This document shows positions 45,601 to 54,900 of a stretch of 64,000 nt of DNA, piece by piece. Location: the NCBI GenBank assembly GCA_002633005.1, contig NMRA01000256.1, positions 176,068 to 240,067 on the forward strand, given 5' to 3'. Numbering within the stretch: the stretch's first letter is position 1; each line of letters begins with the position of its first letter. The position numbers and the translations under genes are program-made. The notes under the pieces are model-generated. The model made no database searches. It was not told the DNA's origin and worked only from the letters and a program-made list of their open reading frames with translations. This stretch comes from Phoronis australis (Eukaryota > Phoronida > Phoronidae).

Positions 45601-47469
45601 GGTCTCGGAAATATACTTGCTAGAGCTGAAAGTTGGATTATTATTCCGTGTGCTGTGTGTGTAGAGATGACAACATCAGATAAACATCGCCCTGATTATT
45701 TCCAAACGTTTTCGTAACCCCAACGTCACGGGCTCGTACATCAAGATAATTTTAAGAAAGGTATTAACCTGTCCATTTGAAAAGATTAAGTGTGCGTATC
45801 TTATGTTCGAAAAGAGGCTCTAACAATCAACGAAGCAGGATATGTACGTCTGCTTTCTTCGTACAAAAATAATTGCCAAAATTTACTTTTGTTTTATTCA
45901 AAGGTTTTTTATCTTGCTGCAAATCATAGCCAGTTACTGAAATATTGTTTTATGACGTCCGATGTAGGTTGCATAAAAGCTATACCTTGAATATGATTAA
46001 TGGCGTGTCATGATACCATTATTGAGCAATGTACTGGACGTCATGCAAAAATCGAAGTTATCCAGCTGATAAGTTATAAAGTTTCATGTAACCCAACCTT
46101 GCATAGTACAGAACAAGCTAATGATAAACTACGGTAAATTTTTCTTAATCTTTATCTTTGATGAGAATTTTGACAACGTGAAATTTCACCTGTCCGACAT
46201 ACCGTACGCAATTACTTTTTACCTGGAGTGTGACGTGAGTCCACCGTCCAAGAACGATCGTCCACAGCATGTCGGTCAGGGTAAATGTTGGATCCTTGAC
46301 CGAACGCTGCTGCAGAAGTAGTGTGTCGTTGAGAAGTGAACACTGCATCACCCAAGAGTTCGTTTGGACTGTGAATACGTGGCTGAAAATGTTAAAAGTT
46401 GTACGAGTGGTACAAGCCATTGCCCCGATCACCTTTCAAGTTTATAAAACGTTTGAAATTACAATCCTGACTCGTGTTCGCTATGAAACGCAATTTTAGA
46501 TTGAGATTGGTTTCAACAACGTTGGTTTACACAGAATGTGATGAAATTAAATTAATAAAAACACAACCGAACATGACGCATATCACTACCGTACTAGTGC
46601 TGCAGATAAAAAGCGATTCTATTGAAACTTCAGCAGGGATAGATGCAAGAAACTCAACGAAAAGCAAAATCACTCATGATCACTCATAATGACGTGAGTG
46701 AAAGGTATCGTGCAATGATGACAGGCACTAAAATAATTGGTTAGTAAGGTTGCAATGTTGAATTATGGGATATAATTTAGTATTTCCGTTCCATAAGCGA
46801 AGAATTCTCACCGCAAGAGCTTCACGAGTATCATGAGTCTACGGAAGGGTACGCACCCCAAAACACGAATTGCAAATGCCAATCAATGCTCGAGTTTTCT
46901 GCTATTATTTATCATGGAGCTTTCCCGTTGTTTTTCAAAACCGCCTCAAAGCAGAAAACGCAAGCCGTGTTTTGTGTAACAGATTAGTAGCCTACTGTGT
47001 TTTTCAGGTCTTCATTTGAAGAATAAATTAAGTATGCATACCGTGTAATATTGTCTGTGATATTGTGTTTTATCCAAAAGGTCGCCGTCGACTGTTGTCC
47101 GATAATAGAATGATTCATTTTAATAGGCTTTTCTACGCAACGCGTTATTCCGCTGTAGTAAAGTGCCTGTCCTGTGCTCCTGCTTCTCACAGTCGCCCCA
47201 CAGCTCCACTTTGACGAAGTAAGTACGTCGATGTATTTCGGTGTAGACGTTCTTGTTGTACACACCTTGGGGCTGCAGTTTAGTTTCCTTTGTTGGCTCA
47301 AGATGACTTCTCCAGAACAGGAGACAGAAGCGCCGTCTGGATTCTCGTTTACAACCACCGGCTTACCGAGAGCCACGTTGAATTCTCGAGGATACCACAG
47401 ACCGGACGCGGAACCATCTCGGATGCCGCAACATGACCACACCAGGAAGAGGGCAGCGTAGTACCACAT
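18459..47469 (-). CDS. MET-like receptor tyrosine kinase with usherin-like extracellular head, 21 exons
   Basis: Single-pass receptor kinase of the plasma membrane. The 21 exons add to 3915 bp (1304 residues plus stop), with every junction in phase. Approximate order: signal peptide 1-22; cysteine-rich N-terminal segment 23-105; LamG-like 106-330; laminin N-terminal-like 338-506; laminin EGF 506-595; TIG/IPT repeats 596-900; transmembrane helix 914-939; kinase 1004-1265; short tail. Kinase motifs are intact: GKGHFG loop, VAVK lysine, [14 protein letters not shown] and a DIYEKDYY activation loop, so an active enzyme is expected. Kinase and TIG parts resemble MET/RON. The head follows usherin (USH2A) from its N-terminus (NVALGKPV) through [14 protein letters not shown] and into laminin EGF. 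No semaphorin or PSI domain is seen. Ligand unknown; a basement-membrane or matrix partner is an inference from the head. A chimeric assembly is unlikely because splice phase and strand are continuous. Confidence 0.88.
18835..18870. other. B-box-like short sequence in RTK intron 20
   Basis: agggtttgaacctgggtc resembles an RNA polymerase III B box, with no matching A box seen. Probably a SINE scrap. Confidence 0.2.
19267..19403 (-). CDS. RTK exon 20: kinase C-lobe
   Basis: [20 protein letters not shown] then [19 protein letters not shown]. Acceptor tttttattctag, donor GTAAGT, phase 2. Confidence 0.96.
20126..20288 (-). CDS. RTK exon 19: DFG and activation loop
   Basis: [20 protein letters not shown], then [20 protein letters not shown]. 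The Y-x-x-x-YY activation loop is shared by MET and insulin-receptor kinases. Confidence 0.97.
21497..21606 (-). CDS. RTK exon 18: kinase catalytic loop
   Basis: [20 protein letters not shown] then [19 protein letters not shown]-x-GM-x-YL and [10 protein letters not shown] match MET/RON. Catalytic Asp at about residue 1129. Confidence 0.96.
22363..22544 (-). CDS. RTK exon 17: kinase alpha-C to hinge
   Basis: [20 protein letters not shown], then [35 protein letters not shown]-x-H-x-NVLSL and VVLP-x-M-x-HGDL are MET-family features. Confidence 0.95.
23269..23466 (-). CDS. RTK exon 16: kinase N-lobe, glycine loop and lysine
   Basis: The acceptor tcatgatacag gives [33 protein letters not shown] is the glycine loop, with GHFG as in MET/RON, and KDVAVKQL holds the ATP-site lysine (about residue 1035). 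Confidence 0.93.
23925..23946 (+). repeat. Poly-G run in RTK intron 15
   Basis: About a dozen consecutive G bases near 23929-23939, then ctcgggggac. Likely to be length-unstable. Confidence 0.7.
24000..25223 (+). repeat. Diverged copy of the CTCF-motif repeat family
   Basis: Contains gtttaggagatacggctac, gccgaacgcccggacg and the end cgtgggagcataaaa, with several tcactaggga phrases. Same module order as the better copies but older. Lies in RTK intron 15; the left limit is approximate. Confidence 0.55.
25799..26168. mobile_element. TTAA-flanked MITE, copy 1
   Basis: TTAA at 25795-25798 and at 26169-26172. Inner ends AAGGATACCAGACCCGG and GGGTTTAGTATCCTT are imperfect inverted repeats. About 370 bp, no coding sequence, in RTK intron 15. 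A relative lies at 59564-59894. Confidence 0.65.
26253..26499 (-). CDS. RTK exon 15: last TIG strand, transmembrane helix, juxtamembrane
   Basis: [17 protein letters not shown] is the MET/plexin-like final TIG strand. The helix [20 protein letters not shown] (plus CLVL) is followed by stop-transfer NKRKQGRR. The juxtamembrane part contains ENVYQVP, a possible phosphotyrosine site. Confidence 0.92.
27802..28150. repeat. Tandem repeat of about 102 bp, 3.5 units
   Basis: The phrase gctaacgtgtaaa or a variant recurs at about 27802, 27903, 28004 and 28106, each followed by gacaggcttggaattcca and taacgcgtt. In RTK intron 14, just before exon 14. Confidence 0.85.
28223..28396 (-). CDS. RTK exon 14: TIG 3
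   Basis: [20 protein letters not shown] and [11 protein letters not shown], the C-x-x-P close of a TIG domain. The join ITIK|GLRM gives a normal TIG strand. Donor GTCGGT is unusual but in phase. Confidence 0.83.
29236..29535 (-). CDS. RTK exon 13: TIG 2 end, TIG 3 start, RQKR site
   Basis: [17 protein letters not shown] closes TIG 2, and [18 protein letters not shown] resembles the GF-x-LDGV strand of MET/plexin TIG repeats. [18 protein letters not shown] starts TIG 3. Between CPTP and GFILDGV lies [11 protein letters not shown], a furin-type R-x-K-R motif (codons at 29449-29460). Confidence 0.88.
29923..30028 (-). CDS. RTK exon 12: TIG 2
   Basis: [20 protein letters not shown]: a TIG strand (GG-x-x-L-x-V-x-G-x-NL). 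Donor GTAGCT, phase 0. Confidence 0.87.
30201..30280. other. Assembly gap (80 N)
   Basis: N run between a poly-A and a poly-G stretch, in RTK intron 11, so no exon appears to be lost (phases on both sides agree). Confidence 0.99.
30309..30379. repeat. Inverted repeat beside the gap
   Basis: ACCATGGGCGGTG (30309-30321) pairs with CACCGCCCATGGT (30367-30379). A further CCGCCCATGGT lies near 30425. Part of a GC-rich element cut by the gap. Confidence 0.7.
30690..30863 (-). CDS. RTK exon 11: TIG 1 end, TIG 2 start
   Basis: [20 protein letters not shown] ends TIG 1; [20 protein letters not shown] begins TIG 2. Acceptor gtattttacag. Confidence 0.88.
31511..31641 (-). CDS. RTK exon 10: first TIG/IPT repeat
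   Basis: [20 protein letters not shown] and [20 protein letters not shown], the classic IPT/TIG start (P-x-L-x-x-I-x-P-x-x-GP-x-x-GGT) as in MET and plexins. Phase 0 in, phase 2 out. Confidence 0.92.
31818..33115. mobile_element. 1.3-kb fold-back element with THAP-like sequence at both ends
   Basis: TTAA at 31814-31817 and 33116-33119. About 300 bp at each end are inverted copies (inner ends GGCGAAGGCAACC and GGTTGCCTTCG). The left arm reads [14 protein letters not shown] on the plus strand, the start of a THAP-type C2CH zinc finger, continuing out of frame as [18 protein letters not shown] and [10 protein letters not shown]. The right arm has the same start on the minus strand. Broken frames, so not a working gene. 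Lies in RTK intron 9. A third end-fragment is at 42967-43199. Confidence 0.75.
32090..32500 (+). pseudogene. THAP zinc-finger fragment
   Basis: Starts CCCVPGC, then after a frameshift gives [13 protein letters not shown] and [14 protein letters not shown]. In a THAP domain the third zinc ligand is a cysteine just before x-x-HF; here serine stands there. Followed by a basic Ser/Pro-rich stretch. A degenerate piece of a transposon or host THAP gene. Confidence 0.5.
33256..33523 (-). CDS. RTK exon 9: laminin EGF modules
   Basis: [20 protein letters not shown] and [20 protein letters not shown] form a full laminin EGF module. A second follows ([25 protein letters not shown]) and appears short, closing at LPSDC. 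The donor GTACGT in phase 0 joins cleanly to the first TIG exon; the exact end is less certain than the start. Confidence 0.82.
35042..35197 (-). CDS. RTK exon 8: end of laminin N-terminal-like domain
   Basis: [40 protein letters not shown] and NG(R). It ends on the conserved V-x-EI-x-V-x-GR strand that leads directly into laminin EGF repeats. Confidence 0.88.
35515..35687 (-). CDS. RTK exon 7: laminin N-terminal-like domain
   Basis: [20 protein letters not shown], then [14 protein letters not shown]: the W-x-x-W-x-x-F/YA-x-x-C pattern of laminin N-terminal domains. Donor GTAAGT, phase 2. Confidence 0.88.
35815..35988 (-). CDS. RTK exon 6: laminin N-terminal-like domain
   Basis: [20 protein letters not shown] and [12 protein letters not shown]: the C-x-x-ND start and ND-x-x-x-T-x-W motif fit the laminin N-terminal domain as found in usherin. 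Phase 0 at both ends. Confidence 0.88.
37311..37566 (+). pseudogene. Acidic ORF remnant resembling P2X7-C-terminus-like transposon ORFs
   Basis: [11 protein letters not shown], a stop, [16 protein letters not shown], then in a shifted frame [11 protein letters not shown]. The acidic start and FEP-x motif resemble ORFs annotated as P2X purinoceptor 7-like in invertebrates. Weak similarity by eye; damaged. In RTK intron 5. Confidence 0.3.
37594..37889 (-). pseudogene. THAP-domain remnant
   Basis: Minus strand: [20 protein letters not shown], a frameshift, then [18 protein letters not shown] and [12 protein letters not shown]. The C-x4-C...C-x2-H pattern of a THAP domain is complete only across the shift. 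Convergent with the preceding ORF remnant. Short inverted phrases near 37268 and 37935 (gtcatgggttgaac) may mark the element. Confidence 0.55.
38268..38413 (-). CDS. RTK exon 5: end of LamG-like domain
   Basis: [20 protein letters not shown] and EIEEVYSG, then [14 protein letters not shown]. The G-x-x-QDFR-x-Y...LT-x-REI-x-EV-x-SG run followed by CRCP is the signature junction seen in usherin. Confidence 0.9.
39669..39785 (-). CDS. RTK exon 4: LamG-like domain
   Basis: [20 protein letters not shown] then [13 protein letters not shown] before GTAAGA. Acceptor cagttttccag; phases 1 and 1. Confidence 0.82.
39878..41535 (+). repeat. CTCF-motif repeat family, copy 2 (fills RTK intron 3)
   Basis: Starts near acgcaggaactttgaaatg and runs through gccactaggggg modules and the GGACGCCGGAC-rich stretch (41395-41490) to cacatataagtata. 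Only about 90 bp of intron lie outside it at the exon-4 side and about four at the exon-3 side. Confidence 0.8.
41539..41681 (-). CDS. RTK exon 3: LamG-like domain
   Basis: [20 protein letters not shown] then [16 protein letters not shown] to AFF before GTGCAG. Acceptor gtctttgcag. Flanked on both sides by copies of the CTCF-motif repeat; the donor lies within a few bases of one. Confidence 0.75.
41810..41824 (+). promoter_or_regulatory. CTCF-consensus match CCACTAGGGGGCGCC
   Basis: Fits CCASYAGRKGGCRSY at all 15 positions. It is inside a repeat copy in RTK intron 2. Binding is not shown by sequence alone. Confidence 0.5.
42185..42198 (+). promoter_or_regulatory. CTCF-consensus match CCACTAGGGGGCAC
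   Basis: Fits the 14-base core consensus. Same orientation as the others; in repeat copy 3. Confidence 0.45.
42967..43199. mobile_element. Solo end of the fold-back THAP element family
   Basis: Diverged copy of the right arm of the 31.8-33.1 kb element (aacttatcacaaccgaggta, tccggagtat, ggttgccttcacct), ending at TTAA 43200-43203. In RTK intron 2. Confidence 0.7.
43256..44915. mobile_element. 1.66-kb TTAA-flanked DNA element
   Basis: TTAA at 43252-43255 and 44916-44919. Terminal inverted repeats AGGAGCATGCCACCC and GGGTGGCATTCTCCT. The plus strand near 44430-44520 reads [20 protein letters not shown], similar in style to the acidic ORF remnant at 37.3 kb. No transposase recognised; probably non-autonomous. 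Confidence 0.65.
46203..46382 (-). CDS. RTK exon 2: LamG-like domain
   Basis: Acceptor aacattttcag, then [19 protein letters not shown] and [23 protein letters not shown] is the usual LamG-like W-x-H strand. The donor CG|GTATGT restores phase with exon 3; an earlier CAG|GTAAAA donor would not. Confidence 0.8.
47042..47469 (-). CDS. RTK exon 1: signal peptide and usherin-like N-terminal segment
   Basis: ATG at 47469; [19 protein letters not shown] is a signal peptide. [17 protein letters not shown] and a series of cysteines ([19 protein letters not shown]) match the start of usherin. The exon ends in the first LamG strand ([12 protein letters not shown]). Donor GTATGC, phase 2. Confidence 0.85.
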
Positions 47470-50400
47470 GACGAATTTACGTCTATACTTGCAACAATGG
47501 TAGTTACAGCTGTAAAATAAATATGGTTATCACTTAAGTAAATACTTGAAACGGCATGTTGATAAAACTCAATGAGGTTAAGACGCAAATATAGGCCTAT
47601 CAGGGTGTGCGCGTGCATTGAAACAGATGTTACATAGCTTTATAGAATCAGTTTAGAGATCATTATCGTTTTACGGCCAAAACGCATTTTGCGAGTTTTG
47701 TTGGGTGAGGCAGACTGATTAATAAAAGTTATTATCAGCTTTGGATCGACCAGAGCTACAAAACCATAAAACCCGACATTTATTGAAACCAAGGCCAGTT
47801 TATTTGCCAATGATATATGCTAAATCCCGTTTATTGAGTGAGATTTTGCTTAGTCAGAAGGGCGTTTGGTTGCTACAAGCGAAGGTTCCGGTTTCGAATG
47901 TGCACTAGCGGTGTTCTCAGAAAACCACATTCCGCCGATAACGCCACATTATCAATGTCCTCTTTCGTTGCTTGATAGATTGAATATTATATCGATGACA
48001 ATTTGATTGCAGCCAACACACCGTTTCATTTATCGCAGGTCCTTTGATTTTGTTCTGTACAGTATACGGTATCTGATGCCCGCACACTACTCGAACTAAA
48101 TGCTGGGGGTGTTCTTCCTCAGTTATAACCAACGGGAAGTTAGGCAGGGTGATGAGATATCAATCCTTGAAATAGGACCTTTTTAGAATCTCCTTTAAGG
48201 AAAACGTCTCGTAATGCATCTAGCCTCATATAGCTATTAAATAAATCCCTCGGAGGAGTTATTTTGAAAAATGTCACCGTTTGATTGAACTGTCTAGGTC
48301 ATAAGAATTAAAAAAGGTGCTTCATTCTGGTTAACGATGCATGTTAAATAATTGCTATCTTTTTAATTGCAGCCAACTAACATTGTTGTATCACGACATA
48401 TCACAGGTTACAGTAAAACGCCTGGAATAAACCTTGTGACACTTTTGCGGCTGAATCTAACTTGCCGGGTCATATTTGAAGCAAAAACTAACCTGGTACA
48501 CTCAAGCTTTGAAATCAGTTGCGAATTGGGATGGGAACGAAATGGGTACTGCACCGACAATACCCAAGTTGTTTTTGTCTAAAGACACGGGTTTAATGCA
48601 CCTCTCCTAACTTAAAAGCGTTCAATGATCTAAATGTTACTCTAATTATGTAGATATTTCAATGTCTAAAGTAATAAAAAATGAAACTAGTGATAGGTCT
48701 ATATATGTAAGAGTAGAAATTCCGTTGTTTGTGGGTTTAAACTTGACGAAAGAAAACCGATAAGCTCAAATTCTGCTTGTCGTCATCTCCCAGTCTGCTC
48801 GAACCGAAGTTTTGTATGAACCCGCTTAAGTGACGGGGCCTGGGTTTGCTCACCTTCGTCATTCCCACGATGGCGCGGTCTTTGGGAGGAAGGCTTACGA
48901 CATAATTCAGGGTGTTCCAAAGTTCACGTATTGATGCTCACAATGACCTTGTTTGTGTGTGTGTGCGTACCGTAAATGAAATTAGAGCATTGTGGAGGCC
49001 GGCTGTCTGCTCCTAAACGTTTCGGAATGAATGGAGATACATACGTACATGCATGCAGGCATACATACACACATGCATGCATGCATATATACATACATGC
49101 ATACATACACACATACGTACATATATACATGGAGTAAATTCAATATTGAGGTGGCTGTCTTCTCATGAAATTAACCCAAAGACCCCTCGTAGAACTAGTT
49201 ACAAGACCTCGGGCCTAATCTTTGGAAGGCCCTTAGCTAGTCATAATTAGCACTCTTTCACTGATGGCTGCATTCATTTTATTATGAGGCCCGGTCTAAG
49301 CAGCCGCTCATGTCGCCCGTAGCCACCTCGACCAAATCTCGACTGAGGGGAACGTTAAGTTATTTTACCGTGTATCAAAATTACTGCACACAAATGCAAT
49401 GCCTTTTGAACAATTGGAACACTGGGGGACGTTTTCTAATGGATGCACTGAAGTGTACACTAATAATTATGTATTTCTAATGCACTAACTACTTCACGAG
49501 TAACCCAACTAACAGTGCCATGGTACTGCCGGGTAGCTCATGATAACCTGGGAGTAATATACTCCCTAGTAGGGAGTGGAAACTTTGATATTGGTCCTAG
49601 CTATAACCTGTAAATTCAACTATGCGGTGCCGTTTTTCTCCCTCCAATATACAAAGAAAACGATTAGCGTGTTCTCTATAGCTGTATCGAGGTGGATTCC
49701 CATATACCTGGTGGGAACAGACGGCTACCGTGACCATAGCGGTGCCGCTGATCCGCATTGAGGATTTCATACATCCATCGGCAAGTCAACTGAAGGCGAT
49801 ATTTAGTACTGCGTTACGGGCTGGATTCGAATGAAAATGACAGACAAATTTTGTATACTTACCTTTGCACCATGCAATTCCGCCGGTGGCCAACGCGCAC
49901 ATAAATAAATGTCATGGACAATGCCGTAAATATTGAGTTCACCCGTCACCGCATGAATAAGTTTGAATAGAATGGATGTGGACGTTGTTATAATCGATGA
50001 CAACGAATCACAGGCCGCTCTCGTCTGTTTCCTTGTCCGAGGAGCACCACCCAAACCATTGGTAATTTCCTTTGCATTTCAGTAAAATTCACACTTTCGG
50101 TGCTCCAAATGGTGGAACTGGTGATTAATTCTCAACTGAAATTGGGAAATTACTCATAACTGGCATTTACTTTGTGAGTGCTACTCCGAACAGTAGGCTG
50201 TGCATTCTGACTCAACATGAGCCACTCTGACAGTTGGAACTCAGGGACAGGCACGGAGAAGTGGCTCGGGTGCCCCAATAAGCTACTTTTGAATTCTCAT
50301 AAAATTTGGGGAAAAAGTGCTACTCAGTGCCTATCGGAACTAAATGCTTAAAATAAATTCGGATAACACATGACAAGATCTATATCTCTGCGTCCAGTAG

Positions 50401-51370
50401 GTCACATTAAAAGACAGTTATTTGGCATAGCCAGAACCCGAATCAATGAACTGACCTGGTTAGTCTGCATTTCTCTAGAATGGAGATTTTAAATGTACGA
50501 AATGTGTGATGACAAGCTTTGGTTTTCAAATTCAAGTGATACCAACTGATTACCGTAACCAGTCGTGTCATCTATAACAATCCTTTAGCACGCTCGCTAA
50601 TGAATCTCGGCTTGTAATCCTAGCTGTAGAAAAATCAAAAACCGTGACTGAAGTAGTGTGCTTTCGCAGCGGACAGCTTTGACCCTCACGTAATCCATCC
50701 CTGCTATCAAACCAATGGCCTTACAAAACAAGGCATGCATATGCATTCGTTTAAAAATTACGACAGTCTTTTTTAGTACTTTAAACGTGATTTTTGTTAT
50801 TAACGGATATCAACGTTTAACAATGTTTTGGAAACAGCAATGCTTTGCAAACTCTTGCAAATCCTTACCTCATTGAGTTTGATTCAGATTGCTTTGGCGA
50901 GTTGGACGACTGCGTTGAGAGACCGACTTGCCTCAAACAACTATTTATGACAAATGGGAGGACCACGTTTTAGTTGAAAGGGAGCAATGGTTTCATCTTT
51001 CCTAGTGTTTGGTTAGTGAACATTGCACACTGGCAGGTGACGGAAATAATATCAATCAATTCATTTCTGTAATCATACCGTGAATAATATGCTTACAAGG
51101 AAGTCTCACATGTCTAGAGATATACGTGAATTTTCATCGCTCGTCCTTCTGAGCGGCCTCTACCAGGATCAATGAGAGCGCAAAATACCACATCTCACGA
51201 TTTCTCAGGGGCCGGACCTCCGTTTCTAAACATCATAAATTTAATAAGTTTACAGACATGCTCCATTCCTGACAGAACTTATTTAAAGCACACAGTAGTT
51301 TTTGCAGTTAACTGGAGCGTAAGCGCACAAGGTCGTATCGTCGGCATAACTGTATGACAATACTTTTACA
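47470..51370. other. Intergenic sequence upstream of the RTK gene
   Basis: The RTK promoter and any 5' UTR exon should lie here; no TATA or other element could be assigned. Contains a short GT run (48954-48966) and the CATA repeat listed separately. Confidence 0.4.
49036..49131. repeat. CATA/CATG simple repeat
   Basis: Interrupted tetranucleotide array (catacatacacacatgcatg, catatatacatacatgc). Confidence 0.9.
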
Positions 51371-51904
51371 TCAGAGACATTTTGACTTAAAAATACCATC
51401 GTCATTACTAGAGTGGATACATTCTATAAATTCATTCAAATACAATGTAAACAAAAGAGGGCCTAACAAACAACCTTGCCTAGTGCCAATATTGAAATCA
51501 AAAGCAGCAATTTTACCAGTCCGCGCTCTCACAAACGTCCGAAGTTTGCTATACGTTGATTGTAAAGTTTTTAAAAAATCACCTTGAACTCCAACATTTT
51601 TTAATCTGAGCCAAAGCAACTGATGGGGAATATTGTTTAATGCTTTAGAAAAATCAGTGAATGCACAGTAGAAACGATGTCCTTGTTTGCTTATGTACTT
51701 TTGAACTATAGTTGACAATGTAAAAATTTGGTCGACAGTGCTGTATACCTTTCGGAACCTTGCTTGACATTCAAACAATTTAATATTCTCCATGGCCCAA
51801 TCAGTAAGGCGCACATTCAAATTTTTGTAAAAAAGTTTCCAATCACTGGCAGAAGTAAAATGATCACCGAAACGTGTTAGCCACGGTGTTACGGCGGTCT
51901 TCAT
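51371..51904 (-). mobile_element. LINE reverse-transcriptase fossil
   Basis: Open for 177 codons on the minus strand: FRKVYSTVDQIFTLSTIV, FYCAFTDFSKALNNIPHQLL, IGTRQGCLLGPLLFTLYLNE, the fingers and palm of a non-LTR reverse transcriptase. The YADD box and the rest are absent, so it is a fragment. The same type of element as the fossil at 16.8-18.3 kb, judging by the shared GTR-x-GC-x-x-(S/G)P-x-LF motif. Confidence 0.85.
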
Positions 51905-54900
51905 TACTGGAACAGATGTTGCCGAGAACTGACCATTGTCCGCTAATGTATAATAATATTTTGTGAGTGAGATAATTGTTGATGTGTCATCCTGATTATA
52001 ATGAAAAATCTAAGTTAATCAAATGCGTCTGGACATTTCTAGCTTGCTTCAGTTACGGTGAATAATGCTACAGTTCAACATTGGAACCAATATGAGTATT
52101 CGCTTAGGTCCAACTAACTGGAGTTGGCCGAAAACACAGAATATCAGGAACAAGATGCATCATTAGGCCCATGTTATCGCCAGATCGACCAGTTACGTGC
52201 CCATTGGTAAGAAAAATTCTCTCTTGGAGCCGTCTGAATTGCGCCGAAACACTACTCAATTGTGATATTCCGCCGTTTGTTAGAAAATAATTGGAATTGT
52301 ATCAACTGAATCGCGTTTTGTGCCGAGAAAAGAAGTACGGAACAAATTATATAAGAGTATAGGAACAAATTATATAAGAGTCTAGAAAAAATGTCCAAAC
52401 TTGGAGCATCATATCTAATAAATGATTTATAAGATTCAAATGAAACTTTCAGATATTATGCTCTATACTATGTAAATGACTGTTTTTCAAAGGATTATTG
52501 GGAATTGTTTTTAAGATGGGTCACTTTTGCAAGATGGGCTATGATTGAAACAGAAACAAAACAATGAGTTTAAAAACTATAACAGCGTTTTTTGAGCTTT
52601 CATGAAAACATATATCAAATGAAAATTGGTCATGTGATTGATTGCCTTGATTTGCATTGAATATATCTTTAATTTCTTTTTTGCTAAAGTTTACTGAAGA
52701 CTGGTCACATTACATAATCAATCACAGTTTGCATAATTGATATGAAGTCAAACATCAAATTCTACAGGCTTTCTGTTTCAGGAAATTTATATCTGTTTGA
52801 GTTGAAGTTTAAGTTTTGTAGATGTTAAGTTGGGGAAATACACAAGGTTGTCGATAAGGTTCCACATAACCTGATGAAATAAGGACCGACGAGCGCTCTT
52901 TGAGGGAGAGTTGTCTAGATGTACCTACTGGCCATGAATAAGCATAGACATCGAGCTATAAATGTATTGTAATCGATTTGACTGTCGTTTTTCCTGACTG
53001 TATTATAAGCACAGTGTTATCGACTGCTTCTAGCACGCCGAGTAGTTTTCTGATTGCTGACTAAGTGTTACAACCTCTTAGATGTCATGTAAACAGGCCA
53101 CACAGTGCCCAGAAACACTCCGACTTTGTTTATCGGAGAAGACAGCTAGTAAAGAAATCTTTCTCCGGTGTATTCTTCCTTTGTTTGTTTTGTAGAAAAC
53201 AAACAGCGGTGTGCAAACACATCTTTTGTATTATCAAGAGGGCAATTTCCGGTGGAAGAATAGGACCTTCAAAGCATTTTACATTTGTGTGGTTTTGTTT
53301 ATGTAGAATCTGATCGACTAGTCTGTACATTTAGCCAAATATCTAGAGCATCATGGGATTGAACTCATCAAAAGTACATCTTTTCCGAAAGGATAAATTC
53401 TGACTTTACACCAATCGTGACATTAATTAGGTCACTTGACATTATCTTTTGATGGAAATTTAGCGAAAGGGGTGCAACAGGATCAATATAAATGTTCTAG
53501 ATAAGTTCTCAAAGAAGCTGTTACAAAATTCCAAATTATCGTTTCATTTTCGACATGTAACTATAATTTTTTCATCAAAATCATATCCGACTCCTGGTTT
53601 TTAATAGCCTCTCAATATTCAACAGCGGGATAAAAAACAGTTCATAATATCATATTAGAGGACAGTATTATCTGAAAGTTTTATATGAATACGATCAACA
53701 GTTTCTGAGATAGATGTTCCGAAGTCGGACAAAATCCGGCGGACAATTCTCTATGGTCCCACAAAACCTTAAGTGGCGCCGTCTCTTGATCGTGGCTCAG
53801 ATTACGTAAATACGCAAAATGATACTTATAAAGGGGGCTAAATTTACTCTTTTTACTTCTTCTGGCGGTCATCAGTGAGAGCCCCATGTCTAAAATTAGC
53901 CTGTGCCCGGACTACAACAATCACCTTTTCGTCGATAAAGCCTTACCCAAAGTTGTAAAACGTCATGTTGCCGTGCCCCTTTTTGCTTCGAAATAAAAGT
54001 ACAGTACCTCTATAGGCCTACCGTGTAAATCAATTCAGATCGGGTGGTATCACTGAATTGTAACTTCGCCGTTTTCACTTTTTTCTGTACTGAGCAGCAC
54101 AGACTTTTTGACTTATTCTACCTTTGCTACACACCCAATTATCGGGGGGAGGGGGGCACATATGTGACTAGTCACTTGGGGAGGAATCCAGTGCACTCAC
54201 TGCATTTAACGTTGTGCCACGCTATTTGCGTTCACCCCACTCGCGACCACCGATTTTGTGCTCGCTCAATGCCCAACTCATCAGGCGGCATCCGTTTCGC
54301 CAGTATCAGTTCAAAATCACAATAGCCCTAACCGTAACTCTCTGCAACAGGGTGCGCCCCCTCCACACACCTGAAATGAGTAACAACCAATTCCACCACG
54401 ATTTCGGTGCAGCTTGCCAGTTTCGTATTGTCACTATAGCACAATTTCCACGTCAAAAACATAAGATATTCATTGAAAACCAGTTTATTTGACGGATTTT
54501 TCACAGTGCACCATTACAAATTAAGTAAACCCCCAATCGATAACTTACATCAAAACATTCATTAAAACACACAGTGTGACCACATTCCGTATGAGCGCAT
54601 TAGAAAAAATTAAGTGGGCCACTACACTCGGTTATTACAAATACAACAGTAATGGGTGGTTAAGCGCTTGTGGCCAAATAAAACTGAAGACACCGCTGAC
54701 GTCTTCTGCCAGACACAGTCATGACGCTGGCAGATTACACTGCACTCGGTTAACAACTACAATGTCAAGGACCAAAGCCAAAACATCAAATGGATCATAC
54801 AGTACTATAAGTCATTTTACAACTGCTACCAAATGATGCAGCGAGATCAGTAATGACTAACGAGAAAAATCCGACACTTAATTTACTTAATACAAACGGG

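Noticed and set aside
46203-46223. Earlier donor CAG|GTAAAA for kinase exon 2
   Set aside because: It ends in phase 0, while exon 3 needs phase 2; the GTATGT donor 20 bp later fits and keeps LamG-like sequence.
54044-54836. Several open frames of 85-95 codons left of LMAN2
   Set aside because: No recognisable motif or splice support, and base composition like the surrounding AT-rich sequence.
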